A DNA stretch of 64,000 bases, taken from Anaerotruncus colihominis (GTDB lineage Bacteria > Bacillota > Clostridia > Oscillospirales > Ruminococcaceae). The stretch's first letter is position 1. Each line of letters opens with the position of its first letter. Positions 41,043 to 48,766 of the stretch are shown here, piece by piece. The translations under genes and the position numbers were made by a program. The notes under the pieces are model-generated. The model searched no databases. It saw only the letters and a program-made list of their open reading frames with translations, and was not told the DNA's origin. The stretch spans positions 62,001 to 126,000 of the forward strand of contig NZ_VIQT01000010.1 in assembly GCF_010206195.1 (NCBI RefSeq), read 5' to 3'.

Positions 41043-42215
41043 ATGGAACCGGTTCAAGGGTTGTTTCGTATAAGTGGTCATGGGAACGGCTTTGATAATA
41101 TGATAATCAAGGGTGATAACTGTGCTGTCTGCGACTGTTTAATGGATGAGTTCACCGATAAAGTGAAATGCATCTATATAGACCCTCCATACAATAACGG
41201 AGAAGAGTATACACATTACTCTGATGTATTCAGTCATGAACAATGGCTTGATAACATGAGAGCAATTATTAGTCGTCTTTTCCGTTTGTTAGCAAAAGAT
41301 GGCAGCCTATGGATTTCAATTGATGATAACGAAGTCCATTATCTCAAAGTTCTTTGTGATGAGATTATGGGAAGAAACAGTTTTGTTACGACTATCATTT
41401 GGCAGCAAAGAACAACCAGAGAGAACCGGCGTGCATTTTCAAATAATCATGAATATATCCTCGTCTATGCTAAAGACCCCATTGAGTTTAAGAGGGCACG
41501 CAATCTTCTTTGTGTTGATGATGCCGTCCTTGCAAGGTATAAGAATCCTGATAATGACCCAAGAGGTCCTTGGCAGTCAGTATCCTTGAATGTACAAGCA
41601 GGTCATGCTGTAAGCAGTCAGTTCTATTCTATTACTGCCCCAGGAGGTAAGGTATTCAATCCACCAATGGGTCGGTGTTGGATTTATAATGAGAATAGGA
41701 TGAAAAAAGAAATCGAAGCCCACAATATTTGGTTTGGGTCTGATCAGAACAGCACTCCACGAAAAAAGAAGTTCTTATGTGATGCCAAACTCGGTCTCAC
41801 ACCGGAAACACTTTGGCTGTCATCATCTGTCGGCACGACAAATAATGCGAAAAAGCAATTATTGGCGCTGTTTCCTTCGATGACTGTTTTTGATACGCCA
41901 AAGCCAGAGAGCCTGATACGTCGAATCTTTGAAATAGCCTCCAATGAAGGGGATTTGGTCCTCGATGCATTTTTGGGGTCCGGGACTACCGCTGCGGTTG
42001 CTCATAAAATGAATCGTGCTTACATTGGAATTGATGTTAGCACAGAAAGCATCCATTACGCATTAAGCAGGCTTGAACGTGTAATAGCTGGTGAACAGAG
42101 CGGAATATCAAAGGATATAAAATGGCAGGGTGGTGGATCATTCTCTTATTATGAGTATTACGATAATAGTAACAAAAGAACAATTAATCTCTCCTTACTT
42201 CCGCAAGCAAAATAA
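41043..42215 (+). CDS. Adenine-specific DNA methyltransferase, beta class (Mod-like)
   Basis: 390 residues from the ATG at 41043 (AGAGGTGAAAAAG upstream). Here motif IV comes first, YIDPPYNNGEEYTHYSD (DPPY 47-50), and motif I last, VLDAFLGSGTTAAVAH (FLGSG 310-314), the beta class order seen in type III Mod and many type II enzymes. It would methylate the other strand of an asymmetric site. Two different methyltransferases with a PLD nuclease match the architecture known for BfiI-type systems. Confidence 0.87.
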   Translation: MEPVQGLFRISGHGNGFDNMIIKGDNCAVCDCLMDEFTDKVKCIYIDPPYNNGEEYTHYSDVFSHEQWLDNMRAIISRLFRLLAKDGSLWISIDDNEVHYLKVLCDEIMGRNSFVTTIIWQQRTTRENRRAFSNNHEYILVYAKDPIEFKRARNLLCVDDAVLARYKNPDNDPRGPWQSVSLNVQAGHAVSSQFYSITAPGGKVFNPPMGRCWIYNENRMKKEIEAHNIWFGSDQNSTPRKKKFLCDAKLGLTPETLWLSSSVGTTNNAKKQLLALFPSMTVFDTPKPESLIRRIFEIASNEGDLVLDAFLGSGTTAAVAHKMNRAYIGIDVSTESIHYALSRLERVIAGEQSGISKDIKWQGGGSFSYYEYYDNSNKRTINLSLLPQAK

Positions 42216-42600
42216 TCAAACAAAGCAGACAATCGCTTTTTCCATGTGAAAAGCAAACTGTGGCAACACAATGGCAACAAAAAATCAGATAGCCCAAGGC
42301 ATCTGGATAATCGAAACAATGCAGATAATCAGAGCCAAATCCCATAAGCAAAACTGTTTAGAACACATCTGACAGGAGCGAGTGGGAATAAGAAACGCAG
42401 CCCGCAAAGCCGCATAAACAGGCACTTTGTGGAGGCGAAACCCGCCGTTTGATAGCAGATTGATAGCAGCCGCCATTTTACCGCTTACTTTTTTCACTCC
42501 CATGTGACAAGTGATTTACAGGTAAATATCCTTATCCGAAAAAAAGGTCTTGCCGACTTTCGCAGTTGGCAAGACCTTTTTGTTGTTTTTTGGGTTTTGG
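42216..42600. other. Junction between elements 1 and 2
   Basis: 385 bp without genes. In order: right arm sites TGGCAAC at 42261 and 42272, a palindrome-like TAAGCAAAACTGTTTAG at 42344-42361, the core GAGTGGGAAT at 42380-42389, left arm sites TGATAGCAG at 42450 and 42461 of element 2 (11 bp apart), and a terminator at 42541-42582. It is where element 1 ends and element 2 begins. Confidence 0.78.
42541..42582 (-). terminator. Terminator of the element 2 XRE gene
   Basis: AAAAAGGTCTTGCC paired with GGCAAGACCTTTTT; T and A runs on both sides. Confidence 0.88.
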
Positions 42601-43116
42601 TTACTTCTTAAAATCTTCCATGAGCATATCGCTCAATCCTTGTGAAACCACCCTTGCCCGCCGCTGTGTGGTGTCAAATTCGGGATACCTGTACCGCCAC
42701 TGGTCGTATTCCTCTTTGGTTATCTCCCCCGCTTCCAGCTTCGCGGCCTGCTGCCGCCAAGCATCAAGCATCTTATACATTTCCTCATAGGTTCGACCTT
42801 TGGCCTTATCCAGCCGGATACAGAGTTCCCCGTCTATCTCCCCTATTTTCAGCCCGCGCAAATCTTCCAGCGCAAACAGCGTGTGCATCAGGCCGACGTT
42901 GCTGTCAATGTCGGGAATGTCAAGAGCCTGCGGCGACACGTCCAGCGTTTGAGCAAGGGCGGCGGTAAGGTCGGCCTTTGGCGTCCGGGTGCCGGATTCG
43001 TACTGCGCCATGCGCACGTCGGCGGTTTTCTCCGGGAAGCCAACCGCCATACCAAGATATTTCTGCGTCATGCCCCGCAGGTTCCTAAAAAAGTGAATCC
43101 GTTCGCCAATCGCCAT
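42601..43116 (-). CDS. XRE-family regulator of element 2
   Basis: 171 residues from the ATG at 43114-43116 (GGGAGTGGCGATA upstream). HTH MAIGERIHFFRNLRGMTQKYLGMAVGFPEKTADVRMAQYESGTRTP and C-terminal RYRYPEFDTTQRRARVVSQGLSDMLMEDFKK closely match the element 1 homologue. Divergent from xis-int; the perfect palindrome at 43261-43276 is its probable operator. Confidence 0.9.
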   Translation of the reverse strand: MAIGERIHFFRNLRGMTQKYLGMAVGFPEKTADVRMAQYESGTRTPKADLTAALAQTLDVSPQALDIPDIDSNVGLMHTLFALEDLRGLKIGEIDGELCIRLDKAKGRTYEEMYKMLDAWRQQAAKLEAGEITKEEYDQWRYRYPEFDTTQRRARVVSQGLSDMLMEDFKK

Positions 43117-43226
43117 TATCGCCACTCCCTATCAACATTTTCTGTCGAATATAGTATAGCATATCTGTTTAAGTATAGTCAAGAGAAAACTAAACAAAAA
43201 AGTTAAGAAATTCTTTTGCAAACTCC

Positions 43227-43276
43227 TTGACTTAAACTTTAATATTTAGTATAATGGCATTAAGCAAATATGCTTA
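43227..43276 (+). promoter_or_regulatory. xis-int promoter and palindromic operator, element 2
   Basis: TTGACT (43227-43232), 17 bp, TATAAT (43250-43255), then the perfect 16-bp palindrome TAAGCAAATATGCTTA (43261-43276) over the start of transcription. The remaining leader to 43472 holds no gene I can support. Confidence 0.8.
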
Positions 43277-43472
43277 GATAACCTTGAAAATTGAATGACC
43301 GTCCGAATGGGATACCCTGCCGGGGAAGTAGCGCCAAGATGCCGAAATGCGGAGCGTACCAAGGCAGCGAGAACGCCGCAGGAATTGGGGCAGGAACGAC
43401 ATTCGGGGGAAGCGGCAAACTCCAATCAAGCCCAAAGTGGGTAATCTAACAAAAATGGAGGAGATAACACAA

Positions 43473-43673
43473 ATGGCTGGAAAAATGTTTATGCGCGTGG
43501 AAGAAGTGGCGGAGGAGCTGGGCGTTTCCGTGGCCTATGCCTACAAGCTGATTCGCTCCATGAATGAGGAATTGAAGAAAACGGGCTGTATCACCATTTC
43601 AGGCCGGATTGACCGGAAATTCTTCTATGAAAAATTCTACGGCACACGGGGCCAGAGCGAAAGGAGTTGCTAA
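43473..43673 (+). CDS. Xis-like small DNA-binding protein, element 2
   Basis: 66 residues: FMRVEEVAEELGVSVAYAYKLIRSMNEELKKTGCITISGRIDRKFFYEKFYG, homologous to the element 1 protein. ATG at 43473 behind AATGGAGGAGATAACACAA. The integrase starts one base after its stop codon. Confidence 0.8.
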   Translation: MAGKMFMRVEEVAEELGVSVAYAYKLIRSMNEELKKTGCITISGRIDRKFFYEKFYGTRGQSERSC

Positions 43674-43674
43674 C

Positions 43675-44751
43675 ATGGCGGCTTTCAAAAACAAGGACAA
43701 CGGCACATGGTACGTCCAGTTTCGTTATACCGACTGGAAAGGAGAACGGCAGCAGAAATTGAAGCGCGGTTTCCCCACCAAGCGGGACGCGCTGGCGTGG
43801 GAACGGGAATTTCTGATGCAGAAGCAAGCTGACATCAATATGACGTTTGAAAACTTCGTCCAGCTCTACGAACGGGACATGAAGCCCAAATTGAAACTGA
43901 ACACGTGGCTGACGAAAGAGAGCATCATTCAGAAGAAAATCCTGCCCTACTTCAAAAGCCGGAAGTTGTCGGAAATCTCCGCCAAGGACATTATGGACTG
44001 GCAAAACGAGATGCGGGAACTCTCCGACGACAGCGGCAAACCCTACTCCCCGACCTATCTGAAAACCATACATAACCAGTTGAGCGCCATTTTCAACCAC
44101 GCGATCCGTTACTATGGCCTGCAAATCAATCCAGCGGCAAAGGCCGGAAACATGGGCGTGGAGGAACGGCGGGAGATGTTGTTCTGGACGAAGGACGAAT
44201 ATCTGAAATTTGCAGACGCCATGATGGATAAGCCCTTGTCCTATTATGCGTTTGAAATGCTCTACTGGTGCGGTATCCGTGAGGGGGAGCTGCTTGCCCT
44301 GACCGCCGCGGACTTTGATTTTCAGGCAGAAACGGTTTCCATCAACAAATCGTATCAGCGCCTGAAAGGGCAGGACGTGATTACCACGCCCAAGACCAAA
44401 AAGAGCAACCGCGTGATTAAAATGCCTGAATTTCTCTGTGAGGAAATGCAGGACTATTTGAAGATGTTTTACAGCGCCGGGACAGATGAACGTATCTTCC
44501 CCATCAGTAAGCACTATCTGAAACACGAGATGGAACGGGGCTGTAAGGCAACTGGCGTCAAGAAAATCAGAATCCATGACCTCAGACATTCGCACATCTC
44601 ATTGTTAATTGGCATGGGCTTCACGGCGCTGGCGATTGCTGACCGGGTAGGCCATGAGAGCATCGACATTACTTACCGATACGCTCATCTGTTTCCCACA
44701 CGGCAAACGGAGATGGCCGACAAACTGAATACAGAACGGAAAGGGGCTTAA
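43675..44751 (+). CDS. Tyrosine site-specific integrase (Tn916-type), element 2
   Basis: 358 residues, collinear with the element 1 integrase. AP2-like N-terminus (GTWYVQFRYTDWKGERQQKLKRGFPTKRDALAWE), catalytic R202, K240, H301/R304 (HDLRHSH), H327 and Y336 (YRYAHLF), all present. The first 50 residues, which read arm sites in this family, differ from the element 1 enzyme, in line with different arm repeats. AAAGGAGTTGCTAAC precedes the ATG. Confidence 0.95.
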   Translation: MAAFKNKDNGTWYVQFRYTDWKGERQQKLKRGFPTKRDALAWEREFLMQKQADINMTFENFVQLYERDMKPKLKLNTWLTKESIIQKKILPYFKSRKLSEISAKDIMDWQNEMRELSDDSGKPYSPTYLKTIHNQLSAIFNHAIRYYGLQINPAAKAGNMGVEERREMLFWTKDEYLKFADAMMDKPLSYYAFEMLYWCGIREGELLALTAADFDFQAETVSINKSYQRLKGQDVITTPKTKKSNRVIKMPEFLCEEMQDYLKMFYSAGTDERIFPISKHYLKHEMERGCKATGVKKIRIHDLRHSHISLLIGMGFTALAIADRVGHESIDITYRYAHLFPTRQTEMADKLNTERKGA

Positions 44752-44753
44752 CT

Positions 44754-45080
44754 ATGTCGCTCAAAAACAGGGATAACAAAAATCGTTGGCGCAACAAAAC
44801 TGTCGCCTTTCGGGTGTCGCCGGAGGAAGATGAACAAATTGAGGTTGCCGTCCGGCTCTCTGGCCTCACCAAACAGGACTACATTACGCGGCGTCTGCTG
44901 TGCCGTGATGTGGTGGTGCAGGGCAACCCAAGGGTTTACAAGGCCCTGCGCGACCAGCTCGCCGCCGTGCTAGACGAACTGCGGCGCATCGGAACCGGTG
45001 AGCCGGTCAGCGATGAACTTTTAGAAACCATTGAACTGATTGCCGTCACAATGCAGGGCATGAGGGAGGATTGCGAATGA
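44754..45080 (+). CDS. MobC-like mobilisation accessory protein, element 2
   Basis: 108 residues, nearly identical in design to 34645-34965 (RWRNKTVAFRVSPEEDEQIEVAVRLSGLTKQDYITRRLLCRDVVVQGNPRVYKALRDQLAAVLDELRR). Ribbon-helix-helix-like protein expected in the relaxosome. Overlaps the ATPase start by 4 bp (ATGA). Confidence 0.78.
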   Translation: MSLKNRDNKNRWRNKTVAFRVSPEEDEQIEVAVRLSGLTKQDYITRRLLCRDVVVQGNPRVYKALRDQLAAVLDELRRIGTGEPVSDELLETIELIAVTMQGMREDCE

Positions 45081-46231
45081 CGATTACCGAACAAGCAAAA
45101 ACGACTGCCCTTGTTCCATCTGTTGGCGCAGACGGAGGACAGCCGATTTCCAAAACTATTGAATCAAGTATATCAGAGGCGTTTCAAGAAAACAATCCCC
45201 CAGATGAAAATATTGACGAAATTTTGGGGCAGATGCAGCGGTACAATGACCCGGCATATCTGCACACGGTTTCCATGAACGAGCTGTACGAAAATATCTA
45301 TCAGAGCAGGCCGCCAATCATCGACGGCCTGCTCCATGCAGGAACCTATCTCTTTGTAGGTGCGCCCAAGGTGGGCAAGTCGTTCCTCATGGCGCAGCTT
45401 GCCTATCATGTCAGCATCGGGCTTCCCCCGTGGGGATACAACGTCCATAAAGGAACCGTCCTCTATCTGGCGTTGGAGGACGATTACAGGCGCTTGCAGG
45501 AACGGTTATACCGTATGTTTGGAACGGACAGCACGGAGAACCTGCATTTTGCCATCTGTGCGAAGCAGCTCGGCGCTGGCCTTGACGAACAGCTAGAAAA
45601 GTTCGTCCGGGAGCATACCAACACAAAGCTCATCATTATTGATACCCTGCAAAAAATCCGGGAGGCTGGCGGCGACAAGTTCAGTTATGCCAACGATTAT
45701 GAAATCGTTGGCAGGCTCAAACAGATCGCAGACCGCAACGGCGTCTGCCTCCTGCTGGTACATCATATCCGGAAACAACAGACGGACGATAAGTTTGACA
45801 TGATTTCCGGCACCAACGGCCTGCTCGGCGCTGCGGACGGCGCGTTTCTGCTTCAAAAGGAAAGACGGACGGACAATGCCGCCGTACTGGATATTTCGGG
45901 CCGCGACCAACAAGAACAGCGGCTTTATCTCACAAGGGACGTGGTGCGGCTGGTGTGGCAGTTGGAGCGGGCAGAAAATGAGCTGTGGAAAGAACCGCCC
46001 GACCCGGTGTTGGAGGCTGTGGCCGCGCTGGTGACGGCGGACAGGCCGGAATGGAGTGGGACAGCCACGGACTTAACGGCGGCGCTGCGGGCTGACATGA
46101 AGCCTAACGCACTCGCCATGCGGCTGAATATTCGGGCGGGCAAGCTATTAAATGATTATCATATCCAGTATGCCAGCGTCCGAACCCACGCCGGCAGGAG
46201 CATCAAGCTCACGCTTATGCCCCAAGCGTGA
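45077..46231 (+). CDS. RepA-like AAA ATPase, element 2
   Basis: 384 residues. Walker A GAPKVGKS (95-102), then TVLYLALEDDYRRLQERL, Walker B LIIIDTLQKIREAGGD, LLLVHHIRKQQTDDKFDMISGTNGLLGAADGAFLLQ, and a C-terminal winged-helix region (GTATDLTAALRADMKPNALAMRLNI). This is the RecA/DnaB-like family found in mobilisable elements and plasmids, thought to load or move on DNA during replication of the excised form. GGGAGGATTGCGA precedes the ATG. The intact copy exposes the frameshift in element 1. Confidence 0.85.
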   Translation: MTITEQAKTTALVPSVGADGGQPISKTIESSISEAFQENNPPDENIDEILGQMQRYNDPAYLHTVSMNELYENIYQSRPPIIDGLLHAGTYLFVGAPKVGKSFLMAQLAYHVSIGLPPWGYNVHKGTVLYLALEDDYRRLQERLYRMFGTDSTENLHFAICAKQLGAGLDEQLEKFVREHTNTKLIIIDTLQKIREAGGDKFSYANDYEIVGRLKQIADRNGVCLLLVHHIRKQQTDDKFDMISGTNGLLGAADGAFLLQKERRTDNAAVLDISGRDQQEQRLYLTRDVVRLVWQLERAENELWKEPPDPVLEAVAALVTADRPEWSGTATDLTAALRADMKPNALAMRLNIRAGKLLNDYHIQYASVRTHAGRSIKLTLMPQA

Positions 46232-46365
46232 CGACCGTGACGGCTGTGACGGCCTTGTGGGGAACGGGTGCGGTGTTGGAAACATCGTCACGGTCGTCAC
46301 GGCTGTCACGGGCAAAAGTTTAGGCGGGGTACAGGGTGCCCTTTTCAAAGGGCGGCCCTGTTGGG
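46227..46365 (+). other. Iteron/inverted-repeat block and conserved hairpin, candidate oriT or oriV, element 2
   Basis: TGACGACCG TGACGGCTG TGACGG repeats overlap the ATPase end; CGTGACGACCGTGACG (46227-46242) is inverted at 46286-46301. The following 46315-46365 matches element 1 at all but about three positions and contains GCCCTTTTCAAAGGGC (46338-46353). The gap to 46523 otherwise shows GC-rich short repeats only. Confidence 0.65.
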
Positions 46366-46523
46366 GTGGTTGCCCGCAGGCAACAGGGGCAACGCCCCTA
46401 TTCCCCCTCGGAGAGCGCAAGGGCGCTTTTGATGGCGTAGCTGTCAAAAGTGCTTTTGCGTTTACTTTCGCAGAAAGTAACAAAGGCCGCCGCACCAGCG
46501 GCGAAAAAGGAGCGTGATAATGT

Positions 46524-47629
46524 TTGCGTAGGACAATCAGCGGTATGGTCGGGAAAGGTTCGCTGAAACACAACAACCGCGATTTTATCGCGGAGAATAT
46601 CGACCGCAGCCGAACAGCCGACAACATCACTTACTTGCATGAGGATTTACGCGCTGTCTATACGGAACTGTTTGGCGCGGCGCTGGAACGCTATAACGCC
46701 AAACAGAAACGAAGCGACCGGAAAATAGCTGATTATTACGAGCATATCCGTACCGGCAAACAGGAGACGCTATTCCATGAAGTCATTTTCCAGATAGGCA
46801 GCGTCAAGAATACCGCTGTCGGAACGCCAGAGGGAGAGCAGACCAAGGCGGTGCTGGACGAATTTATGCGCAGTTTTCAGGAACGCAATCCCCATCTCCG
46901 CGTGTTCTCGGCCCACCTGTATATGGACGAAGCGACGCCACATTTACATATCGACTTTGTCCCCTTTACCAGCGGCAGCAAGCGCGGATTGGATACACGG
47001 GTTTCCATGAAAAAGGCACTGGCGGCCCAAGGCTTTGAGGGCAGCAGCCGGGGCGACACGGAATTTAATCAGTGGATTAACGCGGAAAAACAGACGTTGG
47101 CACAGGTCATGGAGCGTCATGGTATCGAGTGGGAACATCTCGGGACACACAAGGAACATCTGTCCGTTTTGGATTTCAAAAAGCAGGAACGGCAAGAAGA
47201 AATCAAGGCGCTGGATACCTCTATCGGTAAACTGCAACAGAAGCAGATGGACATACAGGCGGTGGAAAATATTTCTTTCCAGCGGGTGCCCTTGTCCTCT
47301 AAAGTGATGGTGGAGCGTGAAGATTTCGATGCGCTGACACTGGCCGCAAAAAAGTATGTGGCGCAAGAAAAAAGGAGCACAGGCTCCAAAAACTGCTTGA
47401 CGCTGCCAACAAGACGATAAGTGAGTTGAAGAAAGCATTACAGGTGCTGAAAAAGGAACTTGATTCCTACAAATCCGTCAAAGAACAAATCAACATGGCG
47501 GCGGTACAGCAGGAAAATGCCACTTTGCGCAAGCAGAACGAACAGTATCGAACGGTTCTCCGACAACACGGGCTACTCCGTGCGCCAGAACAGAAGCGAA
47601 GCGTAAGAGATACAGTGAGCAGTCGATAA
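46524..47629 (+). pseudogene. Pre/Mob-type relaxase, frameshifted at an A6 tract, element 2
   Basis: The first frame (TTG 46524, GGAG 11 bp upstream) reads TISGMVGKGSLKHNNRDF and the relaxase motif HLYMDEATPHLHIDFVPFTSGSKRGLDTRVSMKKAL. It ends at 47420 in KRSTGSKNCLTLPTRR. Moving back one base at GAAAAAAGG (about 47367-47375) restores the family ending: KKEHRLQKLLDAANKTISELKKALQVLKKELDSYKSVKEQ...QHGLLRAPEQ to 47629. The catalytic N-terminal domain is complete, so a truncated but active nickase, or a frameshifted full product, is possible. Confidence 0.78.
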
Positions 47630-47700
47630 TTTATTTTGATGCCTTGTTGACTTTTGTTCCCCAATACTCTATAATACATTTGGGGCACATAAGTTAGGAG

Positions 47701-47892
47701 GTGTTTTGGCTGCCACCAAAAAAGAAGATGGGGCGTCCAACTGATAACCCAAAGCGCCACGAAATCAAAGCCCGAATTGACGATGAAACTTTCCAAATCT
47801 TAACAGATTATTGTGAGGAAAAGGGAAAATCGAGGGCTGAGGGCGTTCGTGATGGTATTCGTAAGTTGGAGCCTGACATCAAAGAAAAATGA
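47701..47892 (+). CDS. Ribbon-helix-helix protein
   Basis: Up to 63 residues: KKKMGRPTDNPKRHEIKARIDDETFQILTDYCEEKGKSRAEGVRDGIRKLE is a CopG/Arc-type ribbon-helix-helix DNA-binding protein. The start is unclear: GTG at 47701 lies inside the AGGAGGTG site, CTG at 47710 is 6 bp from it, and ATG at 47728 is further down. Likely a small repressor of the element. Confidence 0.68.
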   Translation: MFWLPPKKKMGRPTDNPKRHEIKARIDDETFQILTDYCEEKGKSRAEGVRDGIRKLEPDIKEK

Positions 47893-48038
47893 AAGGAAGC
47901 GGCGCGTCCCTCGTCAAAGTAACCCGCCACTTCCCCCACGCAGCTACCACAAGGGCAAACCGCATAAATATTATACACTGTGCGGCGCGTTCTTGCAAGG
48001 TGTTGTGTGAAATCAATGCAGAAAGGACGGATAACCGA

Positions 48039-48338
48039 ATGATTAATATCTTGGAAGAACTCGCCAACGATAATCTCCACCCCAATTCCCGGTATTACAG
48101 ACGAAATACCGCTTTTGACCTTGCGACGAAAAAAGTTGCCGATACAGAAAGCGCCTTGTGTGCCGCGCTGAATGAATCGGAAAAAAGGTTGCTGGCCGAT
48201 TACACAAAGGCGCAAGATGAAGCCGCTTATTTAAGCAGGACGGATAAATTCATCTATGGGTATCGCTTGGGGGTTCTGATGACAATGGAAGTTTTTCGCA
48301 CGAGCGACGAAATTGTTACCGGCGGGGAGGTTGAATAG
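48039..48338 (+). CDS. DUF6809 family protein, copy 1
   Basis: 99 residues from the ATG at 48039 (GAAAGGACGGATAACCGA). MINILEELANDNLHPNSRYYRRNT, LNESEKRLLADYTKAQDEAAYL and FIYGYRLGVLMTMEVF follow the DUF6809 pattern, small proteins common in Firmicute mobile elements with unknown function. Next gene starts one base after its stop and is a distant paralogue. Confidence 0.72.
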   Translation: MINILEELANDNLHPNSRYYRRNTAFDLATKKVADTESALCAALNESEKRLLADYTKAQDEAAYLSRTDKFIYGYRLGVLMTMEVFRTSDEIVTGGEVE

Positions 48339-48623
48339 ATGAAGAACATCTTGGAGCTATTTTACGACCAGCCGGGCGACTGGCACGGGATTCCGAGCGG
48401 ACAGGATTCGCCTTTTGTAAGAACGGCGCGTATCAAGAACGAAAATCTTGAAATGCTTAACGAAAGTATGACGGACGAGCAAAAGCAACTGATGGAAGCC
48501 TATTTCGACGCCGACACCAAAATTGAGGGCATGATACACTTTGACCGGTTCCGGTATGCGTTCCATCTCGGCGCGCAGCTTATGGCGGAACTGATTCAGG
48601 GCAAAGAGGAGCTGTTGAAGTAA
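48339..48623 (+). CDS. DUF6809 family protein, copy 2
   Basis: 94 residues. MKNILELFYDQPGDWHGIP, MTDEQKQLMEAYFDADTKIEGMIHFDRFRYAFHLGAQLMAELI parallels the preceding protein (same N-terminal ILEL start and FxYGxxLG-like ending), so the pair arose by duplication. Ribosome site GGCGGGGAGGTTGAATAG lies within the end of copy 1. Function unknown. Confidence 0.7.
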   Translation: MKNILELFYDQPGDWHGIPSGQDSPFVRTARIKNENLEMLNESMTDEQKQLMEAYFDADTKIEGMIHFDRFRYAFHLGAQLMAELIQGKEELLK

Positions 48624-48766
48624 CAAAAAATACAGCAAAGTGATTCGTCCCGGCAGTGGTGTGTAAGCTGTTGCCGGGATAATATAATGCTTTATAAGTG
48701 AAACCCGATTGTAAAACTAGCGCGTATATTGTATAATAAAATCTAATAAATTCGAGAGGACGAATT

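Larger units (their letters stand above)
32504..42389 (+). mobile_element. Integrative mobilisable element 1 (about 9.9 kb) at guaA
   Basis: Bounded by core-like sequences at 32504 and 42380. It carries XRE, Xis, integrase, MobC-like, RepA-like ATPase (frameshifted), oriT-like block, Pre/Mob relaxase (internally deleted) and PLD-type restriction genes. Arm-type repeats TGGCAAC, 11 bp apart, occur near both ends (32574/32585 and 42261/42272). No type IV secretion genes are present, so transfer would need a helper, and the broken relaxase suggests it is now immobile. Confidence 0.85.

Noticed and set aside
43277-43472. Small gene between the element 2 promoter and xis
   Set aside because: The in-frame extension of the xis frame upstream to 43347 has no ribosome site, and the sequence looks like untranslated leader.
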